From Rugamonas sp. A1-17 (GTDB taxonomy: Bacteria; Pseudomonadota; Gammaproteobacteria; Burkholderiales; Burkholderiaceae_D): 64,000 bases of DNA. The stretch is from positions 124,001 through 188,000 of the forward strand of contig JAJLPB010000010.1 in NCBI GenBank assembly GCA_025548565.1, read 5' to 3'. The first letter of the stretch is position 1, and the number at the start of each line of letters is the position of its first letter. Shown in pieces: positions 45,521-54,981 of this stretch. Position numbers and translations under genes: made by a program. The notes under the pieces were generated by a model that searched no databases, had not been told where the DNA came from, and worked only from the letters and a program-made list of their open reading frames with translations.

Positions 45521-48490
45521 TTACAGGCGGCAACCGCCAGGTATGCGCTGCGTCTCGGCCGACAGGTCGCGCGCATCCACCACGCCATCCTTGTTCAGGT
45601 CGGCGCGCGCGTCGAAGCCGGCCTGGCCGGTGCGCTTGCCCAGCGCGGCCTTGATGATGGCCAGGTCGTCGCAGTTGAGCGCGCCGTCGCCGTTGACGTC
45701 GCCCACCAGGCGGATCGTGAAGTTGGCGTTCGACACGTCGAAGAAGACGTTGTCGACCGCTTCCACCTTGATGCGCGCCGTGGCGCTGCCCACCATCGGC
45801 AACGTGACCGCCTTGCTGCCGTTGTTGGGCGTGCTGGCCGCCAGCGTGTACGGATAGGTCTTGCCGCCGTCGGTGGACAGCGTGATCTTCACGTTGGCGG
45901 TGTTGACCGGCGCTACGTTGGTGTTGGCCACGCTCCAGGTCACGGTCTGGGTCGAGCCGGCGTCCATCGACACCGCTGTGTTCGGCGACGTCACCAGGAA
46001 GGGACCGGCGTTCGGCGCCAGCACCAGTTTGGTACTGGCGTTGCCGACGCCGCCACGGCCGTCACGCGCCGTCAGGCGGAAGTTCAGCGAGGCCGGATTG
46101 GCGTTGGCGCCGAAGCCCACGTAGTCGGCCGTCGGCAGGAACTCCGAGAAGCACTCGATGTCGGCCGGGGTCGGCGTCGCGGCGGCGGCCGGGCAGCTGC
46201 CGGTTTCGGCATTGGTGTTGTTGGCCAGGATCTGCGCCATGTCCGGGAACACGCGGGTCGGATCGGTGCTGACGTGGTTCTCGCCCGGCGAGCCGTACTT
46301 GATGGTGTCGTCGTTGCTGACCACGGCGCGCACGCCGAACTGGCGGAACAGCGGGCCGTTGGTTTTGGCGTTGCTGATCAAGCCGGTGCCGGTGCCGTTG
46401 GCGCGGTCGTTCTGCTCCCACATGTAGGTCAGGGTATCGGCCTCGCCGTCGGTGGCGCTGCCGGTCAGCGCGAACGGCGTGCGCACCGGGATGGTGTAGC
46501 CCGTTGGCACCGTCACCACCGGCGTGGTATTGCCGGTGAACGACAGCGCGCCGCGGCGGGTGGTGGCGCCGCCGGAGACGATCTCGCCGACGTAGCCGCT
46601 GCAGCCGCCGCTGCAATCGACCAGCTGCAACAGCGCGACCTTGGTGCCGGCCAGCGCGCCGTTGAAGGTCAGCGTGACGGCGTTGTCGCTCACCGCGCTG
46701 ACGGACACGGTAGCGCCCGCAGGCCAGCCGCTGATGCCCTCGATGGCGTTCTTGATGCCGCCGACGGTGAAATTGCTGCCGCGGACGATGGGCGCGGAGT
46801 CGTGGCCGTTGTAGCGCAGCTTGAACTGCTGGGTGCCGCTGAAGTTGGTCAGCGCCACCATCTGCACTTCGTTGACGTTGGTTTCCGCGCCCGAGGTGTA
46901 GGTGACGATTTCATCGAAGCTGCGCTGCGACCAATAGGCGTCGCTGTGGGTCTGCAGATTGTCGGTGCCGCAAATGCCGGCGTAGGCCATGATCGACGAG
47001 CCGCTGCCCGGCTCCACCGACGTGCCGGCGTTGCGGTTGCCGCCCGAGCAATTGCTGATCACGCCGTTGAAGGTGTGGTTGCCGGAGAACTGGTGGCCCA
47101 TTTCGTGCGCCACGTAATCGACCGCGTAGAAGTCGCCGACCGGGGTGGGGATGCCGGTGCAACCCTGCGCCTTGCCGCTGCCGCCGACCACACCCAGGCT
47201 GGCGATGCCGCCGCCGTTGAGGCCGAACGCGATATGGCCGATGTCGAAGTTGCCGGCGCCGGCCAGCAAGCCGGCCACGACGCGGTTACGCGACAGCGTG
47301 GGACTGTCGCAGCCAGCCGCCTGCGCGGTGGTGAAGCAGGCCGCGCCGCCGCAGGGGCCGTTGGCGCCGGTCATCTGGGCGGCGGTGTCCAGGTTCAGCG
47401 CGTCGGTATTGTTGATCAACATCAGGCGGATCGCGGTCTCGTCCTCATAGACCTGGGTCACGCGGTTGATCAGCGTGACCTTGGCCGCAGTGACGTTGGC
47501 CGGGCCGCCGAAATAGGTGGCGTAGGACGGGTCGGTGACCAGCGCCAGGCGGTAGGTGCGCAGCTGGTTGCCGGAGGTCGGGCCGGCCACGACCTGGTCG
47601 TCCACCACGTGGTAGGCCACGGTGCTGGCCGACTTGCCGTCGGTGGCGCTCACTTCGAAGGCGCCGGTGTTGCGCGACGGATCGGCCACCAGCGTGGTGT
47701 TGATCACGCCCTCGGCGTCGGCGGTGACGACCACGCTCTGGCGCGTGGCGCTGTCGCCCTCGTTGCGCACCGAGACCGTGACCGAGGCGCCCGGCGTGAA
47801 ACCGGCGCCGCGCACTTCGACCTTGTCGTCGGCGTGGTAGAAGCCCTGCGACAGGGCGATCTGCGCCTCGGTCAGCGGAGCTTCGCGCAGCGCGCCGTGG
47901 CTGTTGGCCAGGTCGCGGCTGTGATAGCTGTTGTAGACGCTGTCGTCCAGCGCGGTTTGCGGATCGACATACCAGGCGCCCGCCGGCGTGCGCACCGAGG
48001 CGTGCAGGCCCAGCGGGGTGATGTCCATGCGCAGGCTGGCGTTCGGATCGTCGATGCCCTTGCCGGCGTAGGTCTTGATTTCAGGGTGCTTGGCGGCCAG
48101 GCCCGCTTCCATGATCGGCGAATCGACGATGGCGAAGCGCTGGTAGCCGCCATCCGGGTGCGGCAGCGAAATGATCAGCGGGCTGACGGCGGCGGCGTCG
48201 GTGCGCTCCAGCGGCGCCGACTTGGCCAGCTGCCTCAGGCCGTTGCGGTTCAGGCTGGCGGCGTGGAAGCGGCGCGGGCCGGACGTGCCGGCCGCTTGCG
48301 CGCTGCGTCCGCCCGCGGGGCCGACGTCCTGCCAGAATTCGCCTGTCGATTGGCTCGGGGTGGCGGCGGAGCTGGAGATGGTCCAGCCCAATGCCATGAA
48401 AGCAATTAACATGCGTCCAGCGGTGGGACGCAGCGTTGCCCTCGCCTTTTTGAGGCGGGGAGTCGGTGACGGGTTCACTGAAAGTTTCAT
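45521..48490 (-). CDS. Secreted metzincin protease with C-terminal dockerin (reprolysin-like)
   Basis: A 989-residue exported protein. After a basic start and signal peptide (MLIAFMALGWTISSSAA, cleaved near 43) comes a prodomain-like region, a beta domain (about 225-300), then the metallopeptidase with HEMGHQFSGNH (His462, Glu463, His466, His472) and Met-turn IMAYAG (Met501). Further beta-sandwich domains follow, and about 60 C-terminal residues carry two calcium-loop repeats, DVNGDGALNCDDL and DLNKDGVVDARDL, a type I dockerin. The chosen ATG (48490) starts MKLSVNPSP; a longer reading has a poor start. Probably co-transcribed with the cohesin gene. Confidence 0.9.
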   Translation of the reverse strand: MKLSVNPSPTPRLKKARATLRPTAGRMLIAFMALGWTISSSAATPSQSTGEFWQDVGPAGGRSAQAAGTSGPRRFHAASLNRNGLRQLAKSAPLERTDAAAVSPLIISLPHPDGGYQRFAIVDSPIMEAGLAAKHPEIKTYAGKGIDDPNASLRMDITPLGLHASVRTPAGAWYVDPQTALDDSVYNSYHSRDLANSHGALREAPLTEAQIALSQGFYHADDKVEVRGAGFTPGASVTVSVRNEGDSATRQSVVVTADAEGVINTTLVADPSRNTGAFEVSATDGKSASTVAYHVVDDQVVAGPTSGNQLRTYRLALVTDPSYATYFGGPANVTAAKVTLINRVTQVYEDETAIRLMLINNTDALNLDTAAQMTGANGPCGGAACFTTAQAAGCDSPTLSRNRVVAGLLAGAGNFDIGHIAFGLNGGGIASLGVVGGSGKAQGCTGIPTPVGDFYAVDYVAHEMGHQFSGNHTFNGVISNCSGGNRNAGTSVEPGSGSSIMAYAGICGTDNLQTHSDAYWSQRSFDEIVTYTSGAETNVNEVQMVALTNFSGTQQFKLRYNGHDSAPIVRGSNFTVGGIKNAIEGISGWPAGATVSVSAVSDNAVTLTFNGALAGTKVALLQLVDCSGGCSGYVGEIVSGGATTRRGALSFTGNTTPVVTVPTGYTIPVRTPFALTGSATDGEADTLTYMWEQNDRANGTGTGLISNAKTNGPLFRQFGVRAVVSNDDTIKYGSPGENHVSTDPTRVFPDMAQILANNTNAETGSCPAAAATPTPADIECFSEFLPTADYVGFGANANPASLNFRLTARDGRGGVGNASTKLVLAPNAGPFLVTSPNTAVSMDAGSTQTVTWSVANTNVAPVNTANVKITLSTDGGKTYPYTLAASTPNNGSKAVTLPMVGSATARIKVEAVDNVFFDVSNANFTIRLVGDVNGDGALNCDDLAIIKAALGKRTGQAGFDARADLNKDGVVDARDLSAETQRIPGGCRL

Positions 48491-48845
48491 GCCTGCTATA
48501 CCCTTAATTTTATTGTTGATCCGAAATGTCCGTTTTCCCTGTGAAATATGCACTCTGAAACCCGCATGCATTGCGAACAAGACATGCAAAAGTTTCAACT
48601 TAAGTATTGCTTAATTAATTTTTAGTCACAACAGTTCGCTTGAATTTTTTTCCTGCGGTGAGCAAACGTGAGTGTTTCAGCCACAGACGCAAAAAATTAC
48701 TGTTGTCTTTAATACACAGCTTTGGTTTGTATGTTAGGCAAGGCGGGGAAAGCGAAAACGAGGGATGACGGTGGCTTTCGTTTGTTCACCGCTGAAATTG
48801 CACTCCTGTATTATTGCTTGGTAGATAAACCAAGAAGACCCCCGC
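48491..48845. other. AT-rich intergenic region between divergent protease genes
   Basis: 355 bases, distinctly AT-rich. It must hold promoters for the dockerin protease (minus) and the CPBP gene (plus). A short hairpin CTTGGT/ACCAAG (48817-48834) sits just upstream of the CPBP ribosome site. Nothing else was recognised. Confidence 0.5.
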
Positions 48846-49607
48846 ATGAAACGACTCCACATAACTTTGCCGCTGGCGCTCGCTGCGCTGGCGGTTTGGC
48901 TGGGCCTGACATTGGGCACCCGCAGATTGCTCGGCGGCGGCCAGCTATCGTTGGTTGAATCGGTGGCCGGCGGCATCGGCTCCGGGTGGGTGTTGGCGGC
49001 CTTGTTTGCGCTGGGGGTGGCGCTGGCTTCGGTCGACCGCCGCGCCGCCGGCCTGCATGCTCCCGAATCGTGGAAATCGCTGCGGCTGGTCTTGCCGCCC
49101 CTGCTCTTTTCGCTGCTGATGCTGCTTGTGGCGTGGGCGGACGGATGGCCGCCGGCAAAAGTACTGCTGGTCGTCGGCTGCAATACGGCGCTGGTGGCCG
49201 TGTCGGAGGAGTTGATGTTCCGCTCGGTATTGCTGCAAGGCCTGCTGGACCGGCACGGGGTTTGGCCTGCCGTGCTGGTCTCGTCGCTGTTGTTCGGCGT
49301 GGTCCACACCGTCAATGGTTGGGCGAGCGGCGACTTCGGCGGCGCGCTGTGGCAGGCGCTCGCGGCCTCGCTGCAGGGCGTGGGCTACGCCGCCATTTGC
49401 CTGCGCACGCGCTCGGTGTGGCCGATGATCGTGGTGCACGGCCTGTGGGACTTCGCATTGGTGACGTCGGCACTCGCGGCGACCAGCACCGGCGAGGGTT
49501 CGGTGCTGCCGTTTGCCGCGGTGCTGGCGGTGTTGCCGCTGTGCCTGTACGGCGTGTTCCTGCTGCGCGGCGCCAGCGGTGAAACGATCGGAGCCCGCGC
49601 TCCGTGA
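48846..49607 (+). CDS. CPBP family intramembrane glutamic endopeptidase
   Basis: A 253-residue polytopic membrane protein with about seven hydrophobic segments. Catalytic motifs of the CAAX/Abi (CPBP) family are present: SEELMFRSVLLQGLL (EExxxR), FGVVHTVNG and MIVVHGLWDF. Members process prenylated or bacteriocin-like peptides; the substrate here is unknown. Confidence 0.9.
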   Translation: MKRLHITLPLALAALAVWLGLTLGTRRLLGGGQLSLVESVAGGIGSGWVLAALFALGVALASVDRRAAGLHAPESWKSLRLVLPPLLFSLLMLLVAWADGWPPAKVLLVVGCNTALVAVSEELMFRSVLLQGLLDRHGVWPAVLVSSLLFGVVHTVNGWASGDFGGALWQALAASLQGVGYAAICLRTRSVWPMIVVHGLWDFALVTSALAATSTGEGSVLPFAAVLAVLPLCLYGVFLLRGASGETIGARAP

Positions 49608-49712
49608 TTGTTTAACGCCGCTGCAAACTGTTTTCAGGGATGAGTTCTTTACGGCGCGATCGACCACGAACTACGATCGACGCCTTGCCTCACGCAACAG
49701 GAGAACCTCATC

Positions 49713-51083
49713 ATGTCCACGCCAACCGGGAAGCGGCTCGCGCTCCTGTCATCCTGCCTCGCCTTCGTCATCGTCATACTCGACGTCAGCGTGGTCAACG
49801 TCGCGCTGCGCAGCCTGCGCGCCGAGTTCACCGGCACCATGTCGCATCTTGAATGGGTGGTCAGCGGCTACACGCTGACCTTCGCCGCCTTCCTGCTGAC
49901 GGCGGGCGCGCTGGGCGACCGCTTCGGCCCCAGGAAAGTCTTCCTCACCGGCTTCGTGTTGTTCGCGCTGGCCTCCCTGCTGTGCGGCGTCGCCGGCAGC
50001 CTGGCCGCGCTGATCGCCTACCGCCTGCTGCAAGGACTGGGGGCGGCGCTGGTGGTGCCGGCCTCGCTGGCCATCGTCAACCAGGCCTTCCCGGACAAGG
50101 ACGCGCGCAGCCGGGCGATCAGCCTGTGGGCCGCGGCGGGCGGCATGGCGCTGGCGCTCGGTCCGGTGTTCGGCGGCGTGCTGATCTCGCTGACCGGCTG
50201 GCGAGCCATCTTCTTTGTCAACGTGCCCATCGCGCTGGTCGGCAGCCTGATCGCCTGGCGCTGGGTGAAGGACACCGCCAGCACGGCCGGCCGCGCGATC
50301 GATATTCCGGGACAGCTGCTGGCCGCCCTGGCGCTGGGCGGCTTCACGCTGGCCTTGATCCAGGTGAATTCGTCCGGTCCCTATTCGCCGCTGGTGGTGG
50401 GCGGGATGATGGTGTTCCTGCTGTCCGGCGCGGCGTTTGTCGCGGCCGAGAAAAACACGGCACAGCCCATGCTGCCGCTGCACCTGTTCAGGAGCGGCCG
50501 TCTCGCCTCGTCGGCGCTGGCGGGCATCCTGGTCAACTTCGCGTTCTATGGGCAGATCTTTTTGTTCAGCCTGTTCTTCCAATATGCGTGGGCCTACTCG
50601 CCGCTCGATACCGGCCTGGCCTTCCTGCCGATGACCGGCTCCATCATGGCCGCCAACCTGTTGTGCGGCAGGCTGATGGTGAGGCATGGCCACAGGGTGG
50701 TGCTGGTGTCCGGCATCTCGCTGGCCGCGCTGGGCTACCTTGCGATGTTGCCGTTTGTCGGCGATGGCCGCTACGCGCACATCGGCGTCCAGTTCGTCGC
50801 GGCAGGGCTGGGCATCGGACTGGCGGTGCCGGCGTTGACCAATGCGATGGTGTCGTCAACCGAACAGCGCTACATCGGCGTCGCGTCCGGCGTGCTGAAC
50901 GCCTCGCGCCAGATCGGCGGCTTGATCGGCGTCGCCACGATGGGGCTGATCGTCGGCGACGTCACGGCCGCGCGCCTGGCCGGCGGCATGGTCACTGCGC
51001 TGTTATGCGCGATCGCCGCGCTGGCCGTCGGCGCGTTGATCGTGGCGCCGGGTGTCAGGAAAATTCGTCCAGCAGAAATTTAA
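49713..51083 (+). CDS. MFS multidrug transporter (DHA2, 14-TM type)
   Basis: A 456-residue transporter. It has FVIVILDVSVVNVALRSL in helix 1, the motif A-like GALGDRFGPRKVFLTGF, motif C-type GMALALGPVFGGVLI and two extra central helices, as in EmrB/QacA relatives. Substrate is unknown. Good ribosome site AGGAGA. Convergent with, and overlapping by 29 bases, a LysR gene. Confidence 0.92.
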   Translation: MSTPTGKRLALLSSCLAFVIVILDVSVVNVALRSLRAEFTGTMSHLEWVVSGYTLTFAAFLLTAGALGDRFGPRKVFLTGFVLFALASLLCGVAGSLAALIAYRLLQGLGAALVVPASLAIVNQAFPDKDARSRAISLWAAAGGMALALGPVFGGVLISLTGWRAIFFVNVPIALVGSLIAWRWVKDTASTAGRAIDIPGQLLAALALGGFTLALIQVNSSGPYSPLVVGGMMVFLLSGAAFVAAEKNTAQPMLPLHLFRSGRLASSALAGILVNFAFYGQIFLFSLFFQYAWAYSPLDTGLAFLPMTGSIMAANLLCGRLMVRHGHRVVLVSGISLAALGYLAMLPFVGDGRYAHIGVQFVAAGLGIGLAVPALTNAMVSSTEQRYIGVASGVLNASRQIGGLIGVATMGLIVGDVTAARLAGGMVTALLCAIAALAVGALIVAPGVRKIRPAEI

Positions 51084-51957
51084 CCAGGGCCTTCAGCGTC
51101 GACGGCATGTGGTCGACTTTCCGGTAGACCAGGTGCATGGCGCGGTCGGGTACGCGGTATTCCGGCAACAGGCGCACCAGTTGGCCGTTTTGCAGCCACG
51201 GTTGCGCCAGCAGTTCCGGGATCAGCGCGATGCCGGCGCCCTTCAGGACCAGCGCGCAGGCGCCCTGCGCGTCGTTCACCTGCATCTTGAAGGGGACGTT
51301 GACCTTGTGGATCGCGTCGCCGCCGCCGATGAATTCCCACGTGGTTTGCAGACGGTTCCAGACGGTCTTGTGATCGAAGTAGGTGGCGATGCACGGATGC
51401 CGGGCCAGGTCCTCGGGAGAGGAAGGCGGCGGATGGCCGGCCAGGTAATCCGGCGAGGCGCACAGCACCACGGAATACGGCCGCAGCGGCCGCGCCACCA
51501 GGTTCGAATCGGACAGCGGGCCGAGCCGGATGGCGGCGTCGTAATCGGTCGTGGTCATGTCGACGATGTCGTCGCTGATCGAGACATCGACGCGGATCTT
51601 CGGGTACTGCGCGTAGAACTCGGCCAGCCGCGGCAGCAGCGCGGCGACGCCGAAGGTACGGGGCGCGGCCAGGTTCAGCGTGCCTTCGGGATTGACGGTG
51701 AAATTGGAGGCCACCTCCCCGCTCTCCCGTATCATCGCCAGCACGTTCTGGCAGACGCCGTAATAGTAGGTGCCGAAATCGGTGATCGACAGGTTGCGGG
51801 TGGTGCGGGCCACCAGCGCGGTGCCCAGGTCGTCCTCGAGATACTTGAGGTAGTTGCTGACCATCGAAACGGATAGATTGGAGTTCTGCGCTGCGACCGT
51901 CAGGCTTTTCTTGTCCACGACCTTGACGAAAATTTGCATCGCCTTCAATTTATCCAT
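51055..51957 (-). CDS. LysR-family transcriptional regulator
   Basis: A 300-residue LTTR of the CrgA/DhlR-like group: KLKAMQIFVKVVDKKSLTVA, SVSMVSNYLKYLEDDLGTAL and LVARTTRNLSIT form the winged helix; an effector domain follows. Start at MDKLKAM. Its end overlaps the end of the MFS gene, so they may be functionally linked. Confidence 0.9.
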   Translation of the reverse strand: MDKLKAMQIFVKVVDKKSLTVAAQNSNLSVSMVSNYLKYLEDDLGTALVARTTRNLSITDFGTYYYGVCQNVLAMIRESGEVASNFTVNPEGTLNLAAPRTFGVAALLPRLAEFYAQYPKIRVDVSISDDIVDMTTTDYDAAIRLGPLSDSNLVARPLRPYSVVLCASPDYLAGHPPPSSPEDLARHPCIATYFDHKTVWNRLQTTWEFIGGGDAIHKVNVPFKMQVNDAQGACALVLKGAGIALIPELLAQPWLQNGQLVRLLPEYRVPDRAMHLVYRKVDHMPSTLKALVKFLLDEFS

Positions 51958-52141
51958 TGCCGCCCGCCTTCTGACTATTTCTGCAATATTACCCCGCAAG
52001 CTGGAAGGACGCCAGGGAGCATCTCTACGATCTTTCCTACATTCGCAGAACTACTACCAGCAGTGCGCTTTCCAAGCACAGTCATTGCATCATATCCAAG
52101 CGCATTGCCAGCTTCAAGCAAGGAGGGCCGGTTGAGCGTTC

Positions 52142-52225
52142 GCAAAACCGGCCCCATCACCACCAAAAAAACCAATGGCCATCGTCCCGGACGAAATCAA
52201 CGACGCGGTCAAGAACAGCACTTAG
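52142..52225 (+). pseudogene. Remnant of a diverged mutS 5' end
   Basis: Bases 52142-52221 align with the real mutS leader and start (55862-55948) at 68 of 80 aligned positions with two or three short gaps. It includes an ATG (52175) and 16 codons, MAIVPDEINDAVKNST then TAG, against MTTVPTEINAAAVKNSP; the one coding indel is 3 bases, so the frame was kept. The gene is cut off after codon 16. It lies just left of the second copper module, with the intact mutS just right of it. Confidence 0.75.
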
Positions 52226-52226
52226 A

Positions 52227-52736
52227 TTACATTTTCCCGTCAACCACCACGATGCCCTTCATGCCGGCTTCAAAATGCCCCGGTTGCAAACACGCGAACT
52301 CGACTTTTCCGGCACTGTCGAACTGCCAGACCAGATGGCCGCTCATGCCTGGCGCCAGGGTCACCTGATTGGCCTCGGCGTGCTCCATTTCCGGGAACTT
52401 CGCCATCATTTGCGCATGCTCCTTCAGTTCGCTGGCAGAGCCAATCACTATCTCATGCTTCAGTTTTCCCGAATTCTTCACCACAAACCGCACCACTTCG
52501 CCTTGTTTGACCGTGATGGTCGACGGCGAAAACCGCATCGTGTCGTTCATGTCGACAACGACGGTACGTGTCGCCTGGGCAGGATCACCCGGCTTTCCGA
52601 CCGGAGGCGCGCCATGATCGTGAGCGCCATGCTGATGCGCGGTGCCGTGCATCTGGTCGCCGCTTGCAGCTGCCGCGGCCAGCGACAACATCGAACTGAA
52701 TAAAGCGAGTGAAATCGCGGCGCTAATATTCTTCAT
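52227..52736 (-). CDS. CopI-like periplasmic cupredoxin
   Basis: A 169-residue secreted blue-copper-type protein. After the signal peptide comes a His-rich segment (MHGTAHQHGAHDHG) and a plastocyanin fold with type-1 copper ligands visible: His in LKHEIVIG, and Cys, His, Met in FACLQPGHFEAGM. Related CopI proteins give periplasmic copper tolerance. GGAG ribosome site at the ATG at 52736. Last gene of the second copper operon. Confidence 0.9.
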   Translation of the reverse strand: MKNISAAISLALFSSMLSLAAAAASGDQMHGTAHQHGAHDHGAPPVGKPGDPAQATRTVVVDMNDTMRFSPSTITVKQGEVVRFVVKNSGKLKHEIVIGSASELKEHAQMMAKFPEMEHAEANQVTLAPGMSGHLVWQFDSAGKVEFACLQPGHFEAGMKGIVVVDGKM

Positions 52737-52759
52737 TTGTTTCTCCAAAATTTAAGTGT

Positions 52760-53128
52760 TCATTTCACCGTAAACTTGAAGTCGCCCTTGCGACGATGGC
52801 CGTCATGCCCCGCAACGGCCCAGCTGACCGTATAGGTTCCCGCCGACAGGCCAGCCACGGCAAGATGCAGGATGGCTGGATTGGCCTCGTCCACCGTGGC
52901 TTTCCCCGTTGCGAGTTCTTTACCGGCGCCGTCAGCGACAGTGATGGTGCTGAATGCCTGTTCGATTTTTTCATTGAAGGTGAGCGCGATTTCCTTCGGT
53001 GCCGCCTCCACGACCGCGCCCGCTGCCGGGGCGGCGTTTTTCAGCGTCGCGTGCGCCATCGCCAGCGGACTGGCCAGGACGGCGGCGGCAACGGTCGCCG
53101 CGGCAATGATGTTAGACAGTGCTTTCAT
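52760..53128 (-). CDS. copC: CopC/YobA family copper-binding protein
   Basis: A 122-residue periplasmic beta-barrel protein: signal peptide ends AMA, so the mature protein starts with His (HATLKNAAPAAG), which is the Cu(II) ligand in CopC. The conserved C-terminal VSWAVAGHDGHRRKGDFKF supplies Asp/His ligands. No copD gene follows. Between czcE and the cupredoxin gene, gaps of 13 and 23 bases. Confidence 0.92.
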   Translation of the reverse strand: MKALSNIIAAATVAAAVLASPLAMAHATLKNAAPAAGAVVEAAPKEIALTFNEKIEQAFSTITVADGAGKELATGKATVDEANPAILHLAVAGLSAGTYTVSWAVAGHDGHRRKGDFKFTVK

Positions 53129-53141
53129 GTGCGTTCTTCCC

Positions 53142-53486
53142 TCAGTTCACGTACAGCGGATTTGGTGCGACATAGACCCATACGCCGTGGGTGTTGATGC
53201 CGGCCGGCGCGATCGCGGCGAGTGCGAAGCGGTCGCTATCGCGCAGCGTGTCGAACTGCCAGGTGAACGATTTGCCGTCCACATCGATCGTCACCACATC
53301 GCCGTTTTCAACGTTGATGAACTTGGTGGCGGCCGAGACCACGATCGTGCGCGTGGCCGCTTGCGCCGGCGCCGCGCGGCCGAGCGCAGGACCGGCCGCG
53401 GCGTTGTCCTGGTGTGCCATGCCGGCCAACGGTGCCATGGCGGCGGCGAAAATAATGGAGGCGATTGCGGCTTTAACGTTTTTCAT
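53142..53486 (-). CDS. CzcE-family periplasmic metal-binding protein (second copy)
   Basis: A 114-residue secreted protein with the same core as the copy at 42776: FINVENGDVVTIDVDGKSFT, WQFDTL and VYVAPNPLYVN. It lies 88 bases after the sensor-kinase gene and just upstream of copC. Confidence 0.87.
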   Translation of the reverse strand: MKNVKAAIASIIFAAAMAPLAGMAHQDNAAAGPALGRAAPAQAATRTIVVSAATKFINVENGDVVTIDVDGKSFTWQFDTLRDSDRFALAAIAPAGINTHGVWVYVAPNPLYVN

Positions 53487-53574
53487 GCTTACCCTTTCAA
53501 GGTGGTGTGTTGTGTAGTCGATGAGGCTATTCTAAGGAGCCGACTCGCACACCCGCATGACCGAAAAATTACAT

Positions 53575-54981
53575 TTACATTGCAGAATCTGGAAAGAGCA
53601 AGGCGAAGCGCGTCGTGCCATTGACCTCGCTCGTCACGCTCGCGTGGCCGCCATGCAAGGCCATGATCGACTTCACGATGGCCAGGCCCAAGCCAGCCGA
53701 ACTCGATTGTGAGGAGCGTGATTGATCGGAGCGGTAGTAGCGGTCGAACACCCGTGGCAGATGCGCCGGATCGATTCCCGGGCCGGAATTGGTCACGGAA
53801 ATCGTCGTGCCGGCGCCGCTGCTAGCCGCCGCTAGCACAATGGCGCTGCCTGGCGGCGTGTAGCGCACGGCATTGACCACCAGGTTGCTGACCGCCCTGC
53901 GCAACAGATGTGCGTCAGCCCATACCTCCCCCGATGCCTCGATCTTCAGGCTGACACCGGCGTCCGACGCCAATCCTTCAAAGTATTCGGCAACCATGCC
54001 CAGCTCCTCGGCCGCGCTCAGGCGCTCGGTGCTGAGGGCGACCTGGTCGTGATCCGCGCGCGCCAGAAACAGCATGCTTTCCACCATTCTGGCCAGCCTG
54101 CCGAATTCCTCATGGTTGGAGGACAGTAAATTCTGGTACTCCTCGATGTCGCGCGGCTGCGAAAACACCACCTCGGTCTGCACCATCAGATTGTTCAAGG
54201 GCGTGCGCAAGTCATGCGCCAGGTCATCGGCGAATTGCGACAGCCTGTTGAAGCTGTCTTGCAAGCGGTCCAGCACCCGGTTGAAGGAATCCGCCAACAG
54301 GCGCAGCTCGGCGGGCGCGGCGTCGGCGTCCAGCCGCTTGTCGAGGTTGCGCGCCGTGACCTCTTGCGCCTGCGCGGCCAGCGCACGTACACGCGCCAAG
54401 CCCCGGTGCACCAGAAGATAGCCGGTCGCGGCGGTCAACATGGCGCCGGCGAGCGCCGCGATCCAGACTTTCAAGCGGTAGGTCCGGAGTACCTCCTGGC
54501 GTTCATGAGCGGTGCGTGCCACCGAGATGCGCACCACATCGCCGCTGGTGCCGACACGGCCCATCGCAGTCAGCTCTTGCAACGCGCCGCCGTCGGCCGC
54601 GACAGTGTGGCGGGTATCGCCGGTGGACGGCGTGGCATCGGCCGCCACAGCGCCTCCGGGAAACGTAAAGCCGCGTTCCGCCGTATTTTGGGCCAGCACC
54701 TGTCCGCCAGGAGTCTGGATGACCAGGAAAAATCCGTGGCCGGCGTCGACAGCATCGAGGAAGCGGTGCGGCTCACGTTGTATTGAACCGGCATCCGAGG
54801 TTTCAGCGAGCAGGTGCCGCACTTGCGCCACGCGCTCCACGAGTTCCGCCTCGTCCCGCTCTTGAAGCTGGACGGCCAGCGCCCGGTAGAGATAAAAGCC
54901 TACCGCCGAGAAAACGATGACCGCCACAATGGCAAACAACGCGCCCAGCTGTGCGGTCAGCGAATAGCCGGGCCTGTTCAT
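53575..54981 (-). CDS. Heavy-metal-type sensor histidine kinase (CusS-like, second copy)
   Basis: A 468-residue membrane kinase with two membrane segments (about 10-32 and 170-192), HAMP, H-box FADDLAHDLRTPLNNLMVQ and ATPase boxes (NLVVNAVRYTPPG, NSGPGIDPAHLPRVFDRYYR, GLGLAI). Overlaps the regulator by ATGA. Parallel to the kinase at 40557; probably senses copper. Confidence 0.9.
   Translation of the reverse strand: MNRPGYSLTAQLGALFAIVAVIVFSAVGFYLYRALAVQLQERDEAELVERVAQVRHLLAETSDAGSIQREPHRFLDAVDAGHGFFLVIQTPGGQVLAQNTAERGFTFPGGAVAADATPSTGDTRHTVAADGGALQELTAMGRVGTSGDVVRISVARTAHERQEVLRTYRLKVWIAALAGAMLTAATGYLLVHRGLARVRALAAQAQEVTARNLDKRLDADAAPAELRLLADSFNRVLDRLQDSFNRLSQFADDLAHDLRTPLNNLMVQTEVVFSQPRDIEEYQNLLSSNHEEFGRLARMVESMLFLARADHDQVALSTERLSAAEELGMVAEYFEGLASDAGVSLKIEASGEVWADAHLLRRAVSNLVVNAVRYTPPGSAIVLAAASSGAGTTISVTNSGPGIDPAHLPRVFDRYYRSDQSRSSQSSSAGLGLAIVKSIMALHGGHASVTSEVNGTTRFALLFPDSAM

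Noticed and set aside
45320..48409. 1029-codon plus-strand open frame opposite the dockerin protease
   Set aside because: Low-complexity Gly/Ala/Arg/His content and no motifs; the minus strand encodes a clear metalloprotease with HExxHxxGxxH.
52125..52154. 9-base hairpin GGGCCGGTT/AACCGGCCC considered as terminator or attachment site
   Set aside because: No T run on either strand and no matching copy at the other end of the copper module, so neither role is supported.
51975..52175. Small minus-strand frame left of the second copper module
   Set aside because: No start signal or family; the region is better explained as a junction containing the mutS-start remnant on the other strand.
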